DNA from: Rhizobium sullae
GTDB taxonomy: Bacteria > Pseudomonadota > Alphaproteobacteria > Rhizobiales > Rhizobiaceae
Length of the DNA stretch: 64,000 nucleotides
Assembly: GCF_025200715.1 (NCBI RefSeq)
Contig: NZ_CP104144.1
Span: 1,550,001 to 1,614,000, forward strand
Reading direction: 5' to 3'
Positions 46,738 through 56,060 of the stretch are shown in pieces (position 1 is the stretch's first letter; every line of letters starts with the position of its first letter). The position numbers and the translations under genes are program-made. The notes under the pieces are model-generated. The model had not been told where the DNA came from. It did no database searches and was given only the letters and a program-made list of their open reading frames with translations.

Positions 46738-47550
46738 ATGAGCAAGACGATCCTCATCACCGGCGGCGGCTCGGGCTTCGGCAAGGCTGCTGCAATTGGA
46801 ATGGCCAAGAACGGCCACAATATCATTGCGACCTGCCAGGTTTCGCCGATGGTCACGGCCATGCGCGAGGAAGTGGCGGCGCTTGATCTCGGCAAACGCA
46901 TCCGCGTCGAGCGCCTCGACCTCACGGATCCCTATGACATCAAGCAGGCGCAGGGTTGGGATTTCGACGTTCTCTGGAACAATGCGGGCCAGGGTGAACC
47001 GGGCCCGGTCTGGGAAATCCCGGTCGATATCGTCCGACGCAACTTCGAAACCAATGTCTTCCTTCCGTTGACGCTCACGCAGGGTGTCATCCAGCGGTGG
47101 ATTCGCGAAGGCAAGCATCATGGCAAGAAGGTCGTCTTCACGTCCTCGATGGGCGGTCTGTTCACGCCGGCGAACTGGGGCACCTATGTCTCGACGAAGC
47201 ATGCGCTGGAATCGATCGCGGAGGCGCTGCAGCAGGAACTCGCTGCCTACGGCATCAAGATCCAAACCATCAATCCCGGCGCCTACTACACCGGATACAA
47301 TGAAACGATGGCTGACAACCCGTTCCGCTGGATGGACGACGGTAAGAACTTCACGAAGCGTGCCGATCTCCGGAAGGGCTTCGACGACTTCTTCGCCACG
47401 CCGGAAGGCAAGATGGACCCGACCGAGATGATTGATCGCATGATCGAGATTGTTCCGTCCGACACGGGCAAGTTCCGCAATGTCTGCCCGAAGGTGATCG
47501 AGGACATGCTCAAGGATCACCAGCTCAAGGCCTGGGAAGCCCAAATCTAA
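46738..47550 (+). CDS. SDR-family oxidoreductase
   Basis: 270 residues: cofactor loop TGGGSGFGKA, LWNNAGQG, catalytic Ser in TSSMGG and TYVSTKHAL (Tyr-x-x-x-Lys). The C-terminal 60 residues after INPGAYYTGYNE are the substrate part. Substrate unknown. It lies 30 bases after the HbpS-like gene and 87 before the next gene, so likely co-transcribed. Confidence 0.85.
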   Translation: MSKTILITGGGSGFGKAAAIGMAKNGHNIIATCQVSPMVTAMREEVAALDLGKRIRVERLDLTDPYDIKQAQGWDFDVLWNNAGQGEPGPVWEIPVDIVRRNFETNVFLPLTLTQGVIQRWIREGKHHGKKVVFTSSMGGLFTPANWGTYVSTKHALESIAEALQQELAAYGIKIQTINPGAYYTGYNETMADNPFRWMDDGKNFTKRADLRKGFDDFFATPEGKMDPTEMIDRMIEIVPSDTGKFRNVCPKVIEDMLKDHQLKAWEAQI

Positions 47551-47636
47551 AATACCTGCGGCGTTGCCCCCGCCGCTCTTCTCCCGCCGCCGGGATTTGT
47601 CCATCGGCATGATGACTCATTCCAAGGAGTTCAGAG

Positions 47637-48140
47637 ATGAGTAGACGCAAGACATCAGTGGCAACGCTTCGAGGGACCGCTGTCGCGGTCGCCGTTTCTG
47701 CCGCCACCGCTTTTGCTGGCACGGCCATCGCCGACGAGACTGCCAACAAGGCGACCATCCAGACGGCGTTCGATGCATGGGCCTCGGGCACCGGAAGTCC
47801 ATATGATCTGCTGGCTGACAACGTCGAGTGGACGATCACAGGAAACTCAGCGGCGTCTAAAACCTACCGCAGCCGGGATGCCTTCATCAACGAGGTGATC
47901 AAGCCGTTCAACTCCCGAATGAGCGTCGGCCTCAAGCCGACGATCCGGGACATATACGCGGATCGCGATACGGTCATCGTCTTCTTCGATGCGGCAGGAA
48001 CAGCGAAGGACGGTCAACGGTACAAGAACACCTATGCGTGGTTCCTCGACCTTGATGGCGGCAGGATCGTCAAGGCGTCAGCGTTCTTCGATAGCATCGC
48101 GTTCAACAAGCTCTGGGAGCTGCCAGTCGCGGCCGAGTAA
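47637..48140 (+). CDS. Exported NTF2/SnoaL-like protein
   Basis: 167 residues. A signal peptide (MSRRKTSVATLRGTAVAVAV, cleavage near AIADE) leads a cone-shaped NTF2-like domain: TIQTAFDAWASGTGSPYDLL, NVEWTITG, and FDAAGTAKDGQRYKNTYAWF. Similar domains act as isomerases, hydrolases or ligand carriers; no activity can be assigned. The Arg-Arg near the N-terminus might make it a Tat substrate. Confidence 0.8.
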   Translation: MSRRKTSVATLRGTAVAVAVSAATAFAGTAIADETANKATIQTAFDAWASGTGSPYDLLADNVEWTITGNSAASKTYRSRDAFINEVIKPFNSRMSVGLKPTIRDIYADRDTVIVFFDAAGTAKDGQRYKNTYAWFLDLDGGRIVKASAFFDSIAFNKLWELPVAAE

Positions 48141-48166
48141 ACCCGTCAGGACAGAGGGAGATCGAA

Positions 48167-48991
48167 ATGAAAACCTGGTTCATAACCGGAGCATCGCGCG
48201 GGTTCGGCGCCCGCATCGCGCAGCTAGCCCTAGAGCGGGGAGACAACGTCGTTGCCACCGCCCGCCGTGCGGCATCAGTCACCGACAAGCTCGGGGAGCG
48301 GCACAACCTTATCGCTGCGACCCTGGACGTCACCAACGAAGATCAGGCTCACGAGGCAGCCAGACAGGCCGTCGAACGCTTCGGGTCTATTGACGTGCTG
48401 TTGAACAACGCGGGCTTCGGTCTCATCGGGGCGGTTGAGGAAGCCACGGCGGAGGATGTCGAACGCCTCTACCGGACAAACGTCTTCGGCCTACTGACGG
48501 TGACACGAGCAGTCCTTCCGCAAATGCGGGCACAGCGCTCCGGCCGCATCCTCAACATCTCCTCCATCGGCGGATATCGCGCTGGTGCAGGCTTCGGAGT
48601 CTATTGCTCCACCAAGTTCGCGGTTGAGGGATTGTCAGAGGCGCTTCAAGCGGAGCTCGGACCCCTTGGAATCCATGTGACCGTGATCGAGCCGGGCTAT
48701 TTCCGGACGGATTTCCTCGATCCCAGCTCATTGTCGGCGAGCAGCAACCGGATCCGCGACTATGATGGAACGGCAGGCGCTGTGCGCGAGCACGCGGCAT
48801 CACTCAATCACAACCAGCCTGGAGACCCGGAGAAGTTCGCTCGGCAGGTCGTTGCCTTTGCCGACGTCGATCAGCCACCCGTGCGCATGCCGTTCGGAAG
48901 CGACACGGTTGCTGCGATCAAGGCCAAGCATGCCTCAGATGCAGATATCATCAGCCGCTGGCGCGAGGTCTCTGTCTCAACCGACTTCTGA
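48167..48991 (+). CDS. SDR-family oxidoreductase
   Basis: 274 residues: TGASRGFGARIA, LLNNAGFG, SSIGGYRAGAG with YCSTK as catalytic Tyr-Lys. Starts 26 bases after the NTF2-like gene with GGGAG upstream. Different from the SDR two genes earlier in sequence; both may act on a common small carbonyl substrate, which is unproven. Confidence 0.86.
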   Translation: MKTWFITGASRGFGARIAQLALERGDNVVATARRAASVTDKLGERHNLIAATLDVTNEDQAHEAARQAVERFGSIDVLLNNAGFGLIGAVEEATAEDVERLYRTNVFGLLTVTRAVLPQMRAQRSGRILNISSIGGYRAGAGFGVYCSTKFAVEGLSEALQAELGPLGIHVTVIEPGYFRTDFLDPSSLSASSNRIRDYDGTAGAVREHAASLNHNQPGDPEKFARQVVAFADVDQPPVRMPFGSDTVAAIKAKHASDADIISRWREVSVSTDF

Positions 48992-49072
48992 GGCTCTGGC
49001 CTGGCTTCACCAGTGTTGCGTTTTGACCGAAGCCGACATTTGATGTGCGCCGCGTTAGTCGCGGAGAAATAA

Positions 49073-50656
49073 ATGGACGGCACCCACCTCTTCGAACTGG
49101 TGATCGCGATGTTTCTTGCGATCATTGCGCTTCACTATCTCGCCCATCGGCTGGGACTGCCGCCGTCAGTGGCGCTGCTTACTGGCGGCGCCGCTCTGGC
49201 CTTCGTGCCTGGGCTACCAGCGATCGAGGTCGATCCCGAGCTCGTGCTGGTCATTTTCCTTCCACCTCTTCTGTTTGATGGTGCGTGGTCCATCGCAGTG
49301 GATCGGCTGAAACGCCACATGTTTGGTATTGCCTCGCTAGCTGTCGGTGCGGTGTTCTTCACGACCGTGGTCGTGGCCGTTGTTACCCATGTTCTAATGC
49401 CGTCGTTGCCGTGGGCCGGCTGCGCAGCGCTTGGTGCCATCGTTTCGCCCCCGGACGCCGTGTCGGCTCGTGCCATTCTCGAGCGAGTCAACTTGCCCCG
49501 CCGACTTCAGATCCTTCTGGAAGGAGAGAGCCTCCTGAATGACGCGAGCGGGTTGGTGCTCTTCCGGTTCGCGGTCGCCGCTGCAACAACTGGCGCCTTC
49601 AGCGCAACCAACGCTGCCGGGACGTTCATCCTTCTTGCCGCCGGAGGAGCCATCGTCGGCTGCGTGGTCGGATATGCTTGGGTAAAGCTTGTACGGAAAT
49701 TACACGACGATTACCTTATGATCGCCGCGACAACGCTAATGTGCTGGATTGCATATCTTCTCGGAGAGCAACTCCATGTATCAGGTGTCATCGCCACCGT
49801 CACAGCGGGCCTTATCGCTTCCTGGTATCAGCACACGGTCATGTCGGCGGCAACACGCATGCGCGGCACCTCCTTCTGGACAGTACTTGTCTTTCTGATG
49901 GAAGCGATGGTCTTCATTCTTATCGGTCTGTCGCTCCGTGACATCGTGGAACGCGGTGGAGGCTTTGGCGCTTTACTTGAGACTATGGCTCTTCCGGCGC
50001 TTGCTATCCTTGTCACCATTGTCGTCGCTCGCTTCGTTTGGATCTTCGCCTCCGATGTAGCAATCGAATTAGCGCACCGAACGGGGCTTGCACGGTCAGT
50101 TCCCATGGGAACTGGCGCCGCTACGGTTCTGAGTTGGGCGGGTGTCCGAGGCGTGGTCACACTTGCCCTGGCATTGAGCCTGCCGGATGCCTTTCCGGGA
50201 CGAGACTTCATTCTCGTCATCGCGTTTGCGGTGATCATGGGGACCGTGCTCCTGCAAGGTACGACACTCGGAGCGGTGATTTCCTGGGCTGGGTTGCGGG
50301 GAACGGAAGCCGAGGGGGCGCCGATGACGATGAGCCAGGCGGAGGCAGCGATGGCTCAGGTTCAATTCGCGAAGGTAAAAAGTCTCGCCTTTGACACCGA
50401 CGGAAACTTGATCCATCCGCAACTGCTGAGAAGGTACGAGCATCGCGCGACAGCCATCATCGACTACGCGCAACGAACTGAGGACTATGTCCCGATGCTC
50501 CATGCTCATTTCGACGTTGTTCTTGAGGCAGTCGCCGTCGGTCGAACAGAACTTATACGGCTGCGTAGGGCTGGGCAGATCGACGATGAGACCCTTCGTG
50601 AACTCGAACGGGACCTCGATTTGGAAGAACTCAGCGCGATTTCTGCCAAGGCCTGA
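49073..50656 (+). CDS. Na+/H+ antiporter, CPA1 (NhaP/NHE-like)
   Basis: 527 residues. About 12 hydrophobic segments in the first 410, with the CPA1 transport core AIVSPPDAVSARAIL and EGESLLNDASGLVLFR (the Asn-Asp site). A 110-residue hydrophilic C-terminal tail follows (from about 415) with helical, charged sequence, likely regulatory. It exchanges Na+ (or K+) for protons. Last member of the row to the right of the large regulator, though 81 bases from the SDR gene. Confidence 0.88.
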   Translation: MDGTHLFELVIAMFLAIIALHYLAHRLGLPPSVALLTGGAALAFVPGLPAIEVDPELVLVIFLPPLLFDGAWSIAVDRLKRHMFGIASLAVGAVFFTTVVVAVVTHVLMPSLPWAGCAALGAIVSPPDAVSARAILERVNLPRRLQILLEGESLLNDASGLVLFRFAVAAATTGAFSATNAAGTFILLAAGGAIVGCVVGYAWVKLVRKLHDDYLMIAATTLMCWIAYLLGEQLHVSGVIATVTAGLIASWYQHTVMSAATRMRGTSFWTVLVFLMEAMVFILIGLSLRDIVERGGGFGALLETMALPALAILVTIVVARFVWIFASDVAIELAHRTGLARSVPMGTGAATVLSWAGVRGVVTLALALSLPDAFPGRDFILVIAFAVIMGTVLLQGTTLGAVISWAGLRGTEAEGAPMTMSQAEAAMAQVQFAKVKSLAFDTDGNLIHPQLLRRYEHRATAIIDYAQRTEDYVPMLHAHFDVVLEAVAVGRTELIRLRRAGQIDDETLRELERDLDLEELSAISAKA

Positions 50657-50772
50657 TCGGAAGTCGAGGAACCCGACATGGCCGCTTTGGGGGCCGACAG
50701 CGGACATCGTGGCGTCGCAAACTTTTTCTATTTCTCCGTCGATTTTGATCATGACCGCCAGGGATATCGTCA

Positions 50773-51507
50773 ATGGGATGGGAAGCACTCGGGCAATGGG
50801 GTGAAGACGCGGTTCGCATCGAACCACTCACCGGCGGCGTTGCCAACGACGTGTGGAGCGTTCGCATCTACGGGCAGATCGCGGTCGGCCGTCTCGGCTC
50901 CAGGGCCGACGCTGATCTCGCATGGGAAACCGGGCTGCTCCAACATCTCGACCGTGAAGGGATGACCGTTCCAGTGCCGATTCCGACGATGGACGGCCGG
51001 CTGTTCGTGGACGGTCTCGTGGTCATGAGATACATGGAAGGCGGACCGCCCGAGACGGAGACCGACTGGCGTCGCGTGGCCGACACGCTCCGCGAGCTGC
51101 ATCGGCTGACGCAGGGCTGGCCGCAGCGCCCTGGCTGGCGATCGTCGAGCGACCTCCTGCATGCCGAAACCGGAACGAGGATCAACCTCACCGCGATGCC
51201 GCCCGAGGGCGTTATTCGATGTCGAGCAGCATGGGCGCGGCTAGTCGGACGCCAGACATGCGTTGTCCACGGCAACCCCAACAACCCCGGCAACGTCCGC
51301 ATGACCGCAGATCGGATCGCGTTGATCGACTGGGATGAGTCACACGTCGACGTCCCCGACCTTGACCTGGTGCTACCCGGCAACGCTGCCGCTCTCGACG
51401 ACGGCGCTCATGACATCGCCGCGCAAGCGTCAGCCGCATGGGAAGCCGCCGTCTGCTGGCAGGACGAGTACGCAGTCAAGCGGCTTGCCGAAGTTCGCCC
51501 GGTCTGA
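50773..51507 (+). CDS. Aminoglycoside-phosphotransferase-like protein with altered catalytic loop
   Basis: 244 residues with the APH/choline-kinase-like fold: GGVANDVWSVRI (phosphate loop), VVMRYMEGGPP (hinge), catalytic loop CVVHGNPNNPGNVRM and the metal Asp in ALIDWDES. In active members the loop reads HGD; here the catalytic Asp is Asn (AAC at the codon following CACGGC). The metal-binding Asp is kept. It may be a pseudokinase or a divergent enzyme. No evident tie to resistance. The start has no strong ribosome-binding site. Confidence 0.72.
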   Translation: MGWEALGQWGEDAVRIEPLTGGVANDVWSVRIYGQIAVGRLGSRADADLAWETGLLQHLDREGMTVPVPIPTMDGRLFVDGLVVMRYMEGGPPETETDWRRVADTLRELHRLTQGWPQRPGWRSSSDLLHAETGTRINLTAMPPEGVIRCRAAWARLVGRQTCVVHGNPNNPGNVRMTADRIALIDWDESHVDVPDLDLVLPGNAAALDDGAHDIAAQASAAWEAAVCWQDEYAVKRLAEVRPV

Positions 51508-51774
51508 GTAGTTCAGCCGGATCGACGTTTCCCCAAGCCGACGGCCGTCGCGGGCCTTCGGCTGAAAAGCGCTGGAAGCAGAATGTCTGCTTGGGGTGGA
51601 TGGAAGAACCATAGCGAACGTTGAACCCCGAAAGTCGGATGTCCTCAGTTGACGCCGAAGCGGTTATTCCTGACGCCGCCCTTGCCGCGGCCGGCTACCG
51701 CTTCAGACAGCGCAAGCGATGTAACCGCGAAATGGTATGGGGACGAAACCTGCGTCAAGGTGCGCGGGTGAGGG

Positions 51775-52632
51775 TTAACGCCCGATCGACCAATCGGCGC
51801 GCAGTTCGTCGGCGCTCGCGGTTTCAAGGCCGCAAGCCTCGAGTGCGGCCGCAGCCGCAACGACCAGAGCAGCATTGTCGGCAGCTGTCACGCCGCTCGG
51901 CAGAACAAGATTGTTCTCGAAGCCAACGCGAGCATGACCGCCCAGCAGCGCACCTGCGGCAACGCATGCGGTCTCTTCCCGACCGAAGGCGCAGACCATC
52001 CAGTGCGCGAAGCGCGGACGGCCGTGAACAAGGAAGGCAAGCAGGTCGGCCGGCCGCGAAATCTGTCCCGGCGTATAGCGTCCGAGCACATAGAGTACCG
52101 GGACATCGTCGAATGGCACGAGCCCACGCTGTTGCATGACAGCCAGAGCGGACGCCTCCTCGGGCGTGTAGAGGATGATCTGAGGGGCGATCCGCTCGCG
52201 TTTCAGCCACGACAGGAAGTCCGCGAACGCGGTCTCAAGGGAGGCATCTGGGACCAGTTCGCGCAGCGCCAACGACACCGCCTCGGGACGGGTGGCGCGC
52301 ACCACCCCCATCTGCTCAGCCGGTCTGTACCTGCCGACGGCCTCGCTGGTGATCTGGACGACGAGACGCTCGCCCACTGCATCGCGTATCGCTTTCGTCA
52401 CCTCAAGGTAGGCGTCGGCGTCGAGCAAATGACCGCCCTCTCGATCACGAACATGCGCATGGATCATCGCGGCGCCCGCCTCGAGGCAGGCGGCTGCGGT
52501 GCTGGCCAGTTCCTTCGGGCCGATCGGCAGGGCGGGGTGGTCACTCTTGCCGCGCCGCCCGCCGTTCGGCGCAACGGCGATTGCCGTTGGCGCGATGAAT
52601 CCTGGGCCGGTCGGGCTCGAATCAGCGGTCAT
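51775..52632 (-). CDS. Beta-keto acid cleavage enzyme (BKACE, DUF849 family)
   Basis: 285 residues. The N-terminal APTAIAVAPNGGRRGKSDHP and zinc-ligand HAHVRD (AMIHAHVRDREGG, about residue 50) are BKACE marks; the later VGFENNLVLPSG holds the conserved Glu. Family reaction: a beta-keto acid plus acetyl-CoA gives acetoacetate and a shorter acyl-CoA ester. Start at the Met nearest the family N-terminus; a much longer upstream frame lies in the divergent gene. It diverges from an aminotransferase gene, with a shared promoter. The exact keto acid is unknown. Confidence 0.82.
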   Translation of the reverse strand: MTADSSPTGPGFIAPTAIAVAPNGGRRGKSDHPALPIGPKELASTAAACLEAGAAMIHAHVRDREGGHLLDADAYLEVTKAIRDAVGERLVVQITSEAVGRYRPAEQMGVVRATRPEAVSLALRELVPDASLETAFADFLSWLKRERIAPQIILYTPEEASALAVMQQRGLVPFDDVPVLYVLGRYTPGQISRPADLLAFLVHGRPRFAHWMVCAFGREETACVAAGALLGGHARVGFENNLVLPSGVTAADNAALVVAAAAALEACGLETASADELRADWSIGR

Positions 52633-52670
52633 GGATAGATACAGTCCAATTGTTTCAGTATTGCGTGATG

Positions 52671-52686
52671 TGTAACATATGTTGCA
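52671..52686. promoter_or_regulatory. Near-palindrome TGTAACATATGTTGCA in the BKACE/aminotransferase promoter
   Basis: TGTAACAT-ATGTTGCA is an 8+8 inverted repeat with one mismatch, midway between the two divergent starts. The same TGTAACA core recurs twice in front of the RpiR/TAXI genes. Likely operator for the RpiR regulator; inferred. Confidence 0.6.
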
Positions 52687-52730
52687 TGATAAGTTCGCTC
52701 CAAATCGCGCCATCGTCAATCGAGGAAAGC

Positions 52731-54053
52731 ATGACACGCATCCTGCACCGCCAGATCCACGCGACTCTGCCCGTCGCGAGTGGCGGCAAGGGCATCGAAC
52801 TCTTCGACCGCGATGGCCGCGCCTATATCGACGCGTCGGGCGGCGCGGCGGTTTCCTGCCTCGGCCACGGCCATCGCGACGTGATAGCCGCCCTCCACGC
52901 ACAGGCCGACAAGCTCGCCTATGCCCACACCAGCTTTTTCACCAACGAGCCGGCTGAGACACTGGCCGACATGCTCATCACCGGCGCGCCCCAAGGCATA
53001 AGCCACGCCTATTTCGTTTCCGGCGGCTCTGAAGCGGTGGAAGCGGCGCTCAAGATGGCGCGCCAGTTTTTCGTCGAGACGGGCCGGCCAGAGCGGCGCA
53101 ACGTCATCGCCCGCCGCCAGAGCTATCACGGCAACACGCTCGGAGCGCTCGCTGCCGGCGGCAACGAATGGCGCCGGGCGCAATTCCGCCCGTTGCTGAT
53201 CGACACGCATCACATCGACCCATGCTATGCCTACCGCTACCGCGAAGCCGGCGAGAGTGAGGAGGCCTACGGCCTGCGCGCCGCCAAGGCGCTCGAGGAC
53301 AAGATTCTCGAACTGGGGTCGGATACCGTCATGGCCTTCGTCGCGGAACCCGTCGTCGGCGCCACGGCGGGTGCGGTGCCGGCCGTTCCCGGCTATTTCA
53401 GGCGCATCCGTGAGGTCTGCGACAGCTACGGCGTGCTCCTGATCCTCGACGAGGTGATGTGCGGCATGGGTCGCACGGGAACGCTGCATGCCTGCGAGCA
53501 GGACGGCGTCGTGCCCGACCTGATGACAATCGCCAAAGGCCTCGGCGGAGGCTACCAGCCCATCGGGGCAGTGCTACTGTCACGTCGCATCTTCGACGCT
53601 TTCGCGGAAGGCTCCGGTTTCTTCCAACACGGCCATACCTACATGTGTCACCCTATGGCCTGCGCCGCAGCACTTGCCGTCCAAGAGGTCATCGAGCGTG
53701 ATCGCCTGCTCGACAACGTCAAGGCGATGGGTGCCCATCTCGCCCGGCGCCTCAGTGAGCGCTTTTCCAACCACACCCATGTCGGCGACATCCGCGGCCG
53801 TGGCCTTTTCATGGGGCTTGAGCTGGTCGAGGACCGTTCGTCGAAAGAGCCGTTCGACCCGAGCCGCAAATTGCATGCGCGCATCAAGCGCGAGGCGATG
53901 GCGCGTGGCCTGCTGGTCTATCCGGCGGGAGGTACGATCGACGGCGCGCGAGGCGATCATGTGCTGCTTGCGCCGCCCTTCATTATCGACCGGGCGGCAA
54001 TCGACACGATCGTCGAACGGCTTGGCGACGCCGTCGATGCGGCCGTCGCCTGA
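52731..54053 (+). CDS. Class III PLP aminotransferase
   Basis: 440 residues. Markers: GGAAVSCLGHGH (N-terminal), YHGNTLGALAAGG (PLP phosphate region), LILDEVMCGMGRTG (Asp for the PLP ring) and the Schiff-base Lys in IAKGLGGGYQPIGA. It belongs with the omega-amino acid/beta-alanine-pyruvate type. Start at the ATG after GAGGAAAGC. Beside BKACE, its likely product is the beta-keto acid that BKACE cleaves; that would need a beta-amino substrate, which is inference. It stops 8 bases before the convergent RpiR gene. Confidence 0.88.
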   Translation: MTRILHRQIHATLPVASGGKGIELFDRDGRAYIDASGGAAVSCLGHGHRDVIAALHAQADKLAYAHTSFFTNEPAETLADMLITGAPQGISHAYFVSGGSEAVEAALKMARQFFVETGRPERRNVIARRQSYHGNTLGALAAGGNEWRRAQFRPLLIDTHHIDPCYAYRYREAGESEEAYGLRAAKALEDKILELGSDTVMAFVAEPVVGATAGAVPAVPGYFRRIREVCDSYGVLLILDEVMCGMGRTGTLHACEQDGVVPDLMTIAKGLGGGYQPIGAVLLSRRIFDAFAEGSGFFQHGHTYMCHPMACAAALAVQEVIERDRLLDNVKAMGAHLARRLSERFSNHTHVGDIRGRGLFMGLELVEDRSSKEPFDPSRKLHARIKREAMARGLLVYPAGGTIDGARGDHVLLAPPFIIDRAAIDTIVERLGDAVDAAVA

Positions 54054-54061
54054 GCACAAGA

Positions 54062-54925
54062 TCAATCCGGCATATATGCGCCCAACGCGGTCAGTACCGC
54101 CTCGGTCTGCCTGACCTTGGCCGCGCCCTTCGCCCCGCTGCGCGTCAGCATGGTTGCGGCAAGCGCCTCGACGGTCGCGACCGCCGCCGCCACCGACGGA
54201 AAGAACGACGGGCTGTCGACCGAAAACCGCAGGATCACGTCGGCGTCCCGCGTTAGGGGCGCCGCCATGCTGTCGACAATCGCCAGTACAGGCACGCCGC
54301 GGCGGCGCGCCACGTCGGTCACAAGACCGAGTTCCCGCGAATAGGGCTGAAAGCCGATCGCCACCACCGCCTCACCCCTGTCGAGCGAGGCCAGTTCGGC
54401 TTCGAGGGCTCCGCCGTCGCTGCCGAGCAGTGTGACGTCGTTCCGGAACATGCGGCAAAGATAGACCAGGCAATGTGCCGGCGCGCGGCAGCTCCGGAAC
54501 CCGACGACGCGAACACCCTTGGCTTTTTCAAGCAGGACGCATGCAGCCTCTACGTCGTGCGTTGAATTCGTCGTGGTGGCTGCCGTGATATTGGCCGCCG
54601 TCGCGTTGACGGATTCGGCGAAGATCGTCTCCCGAGCCGATCTCAGCACCAGCGCGTCGGCTTTCGCCGCATAGGGCGAACTGCCCGATCGCAGCCTGTT
54701 CTCGAACGGCTCGCGCAGTTGCGCCCAATCGCCGAAGCCGAGACGGCGGGCGAGTCTTACGAAAGTGGTCGGCGTCACCTCAGAGCGGCTCGCCAGCACG
54801 CGCATGGAAACGAGCGCAACTTCGTCGGGATGATCGAGCAGGAAACGGGCTGCCTTGCGGAGCTCCGTGCTGAGCGACGGAAGCACTTCCAGAATTTTGT
54901 CTTGTGTGGTCGCGAAGCTCGTCAT
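54062..54925 (-). CDS. MurR/RpiR-family transcriptional regulator
   Basis: 287 residues. The N-terminal RpiR helix-turn-helix (1-75) has LRKAARFLLDHPDEVALVSMRVLASRSEVTPTTFVRLARRLG-type sequence; a SIS phosphosugar-type domain follows (VRVVGFRSCRAPAHCLVYL, FSVDSPSF). Start at the ATG after AGAGAA; an upstream Met lies beyond the operator region. It sits between the aminotransferase and the importer genes, so it likely senses a pathway compound and controls all three promoters. Confidence 0.86.
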   Translation of the reverse strand: MTSFATTQDKILEVLPSLSTELRKAARFLLDHPDEVALVSMRVLASRSEVTPTTFVRLARRLGFGDWAQLREPFENRLRSGSSPYAAKADALVLRSARETIFAESVNATAANITAATTTNSTHDVEAACVLLEKAKGVRVVGFRSCRAPAHCLVYLCRMFRNDVTLLGSDGGALEAELASLDRGEAVVAIGFQPYSRELGLVTDVARRRGVPVLAIVDSMAAPLTRDADVILRFSVDSPSFFPSVAAAVATVEALAATMLTRSGAKGAAKVRQTEAVLTALGAYMPD

Positions 54926-54932
54926 TTCTCTA

Positions 54933-54980
54933 TGTAACAAATATGCCCTTGCTTGAGAAAGTGAACCAGTTGTAACATAA
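54933..54980. promoter_or_regulatory. Two TGTAACA boxes between rpiR-type gene and TAXI gene
   Basis: TGTAACAAAT at 54933-54942 and TGTAACATAA at 54971-54980, the same core as the near-palindrome at 52671. The first lies close to the rpiR-type start, the second 72 bases before the TAXI gene. A regulator site shared by all genes of this locus is inferred. Confidence 0.58.
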
Positions 54981-55051
54981 GCCGAATGCGGTCGAACATG
55001 CAAACCTTATAGGCAGTATCGGCACGCCGGGAACAAGAAAGGGAGCACCAG

Positions 55052-56038
55052 ATGAAAAATATAGTCATGATCGGCCGTGCCACGCAGGCGGCGATGCTTG
55101 CGGGCGCGTTTCTGCTAGCCGGCAGTGCGTTTGCGCAGGAGCAACAATTCGTGACCATCGGCACCGGCGGCGTCACCGGTGTCTACTATGCCGCCGGCGG
55201 CGCCATCTGCCGCCTGCTCAACAAGGATCGCAAGACACACGGCATCCGTTGCTCGGTCGAATCGACCGGCGGATCGGCATTCAACGTGAACACGATCAAG
55301 GAAGGCGAGCTCGACTTCGGCATGGCGCAATCCGACGTCCAGTACAACGCCTTCAAGGGCGAGGAATCATTCAAGGAAGGCGGCGCCCATGCCGACCTGC
55401 GCGCAGTGTTCTCGATCCATCCGGAGCCGTTCACCGTACTGGCGCATCCGAACGCCGGCGTGACGAAATTCGAGGATTTCAAGGGCAAGCGTTTCAACGT
55501 CGGCAATCCCGGTTCCGGTACGCGTTCCTCGATGGAGCGCCTGCTCGGCGCCATGGGCTGGACGTTGGCCGACTTCTCGCTGGCATCGGAGCTGAAGGCC
55601 GACGAACATGGCCCGGCGCTCTGCGACGGCAAGATCGACGGCTTCTTCTACGGTGTCGGTCATCCCTCCGCGAACATCCAGGACCCGACCACCACCTGCG
55701 CCGCCAAGCTGGTGCCGTTGACCGGCGAAGTGGTCGACAAGCTGGTCGCGGAAAATCCCTACTATGCCAAGGCAGTCATCCCGGGCGGTCTCTACGCGAA
55801 CAATGCCGAGGACACTGAGACCTTCGGCGTGCTTGCCACGCTGGTCGCTTCGGCCAAGGTTCCCGAAGAGAGCGTCTATCAGTTGACCAGGGCGGTGTTC
55901 GAGAATTTCGACGAGTTCAAGTCGCTGCATCCGGCCTTCGCCAATCTCGATCCGCAAAAGATGGTCGGGGAGGGAAATTCCGCGCCGCTGCATCCGGGCG
56001 CCGAAAAATACTTCAAGGAGAAGGGCTGGCTGAAGTAG
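55052..56038 (+). CDS. TAXI-family TRAP transporter solute-binding protein
   Basis: 328 residues with a signal peptide (cleavage near SAFAQEQ). Core: [20 protein letters not shown], the TAXI opening, and [14 protein letters not shown] and [24 protein letters not shown] binding proteins deliver glutamate-like or other carboxylates to DctQM-type membrane units. GAAAGGGAG precedes the ATG. The fused permease follows after a strong stem-loop. Confidence 0.92.
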   Translation: MKNIVMIGRATQAAMLAGAFLLAGSAFAQEQQFVTIGTGGVTGVYYAAGGAICRLLNKDRKTHGIRCSVESTGGSAFNVNTIKEGELDFGMAQSDVQYNAFKGEESFKEGGAHADLRAVFSIHPEPFTVLAHPNAGVTKFEDFKGKRFNVGNPGSGTRSSMERLLGAMGWTLADFSLASELKADEHGPALCDGKIDGFFYGVGHPSANIQDPTTTCAAKLVPLTGEVVDKLVAENPYYAKAVIPGGLYANNAEDTETFGVLATLVASAKVPEESVYQLTRAVFENFDEFKSLHPAFANLDPQKMVGEGNSAPLHPGAEKYFKEKGWLK

Positions 56039-56060
56039 GCTTCGCGACCTGACGACAGAG

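Noticed and set aside
52633..52902. Extended BKACE frame into the divergent aminotransferase gene
   Set aside because: The extra residues are Arg/Gly-rich and lie antisense to the aminotransferase start; family N-termini begin near the chosen Met.
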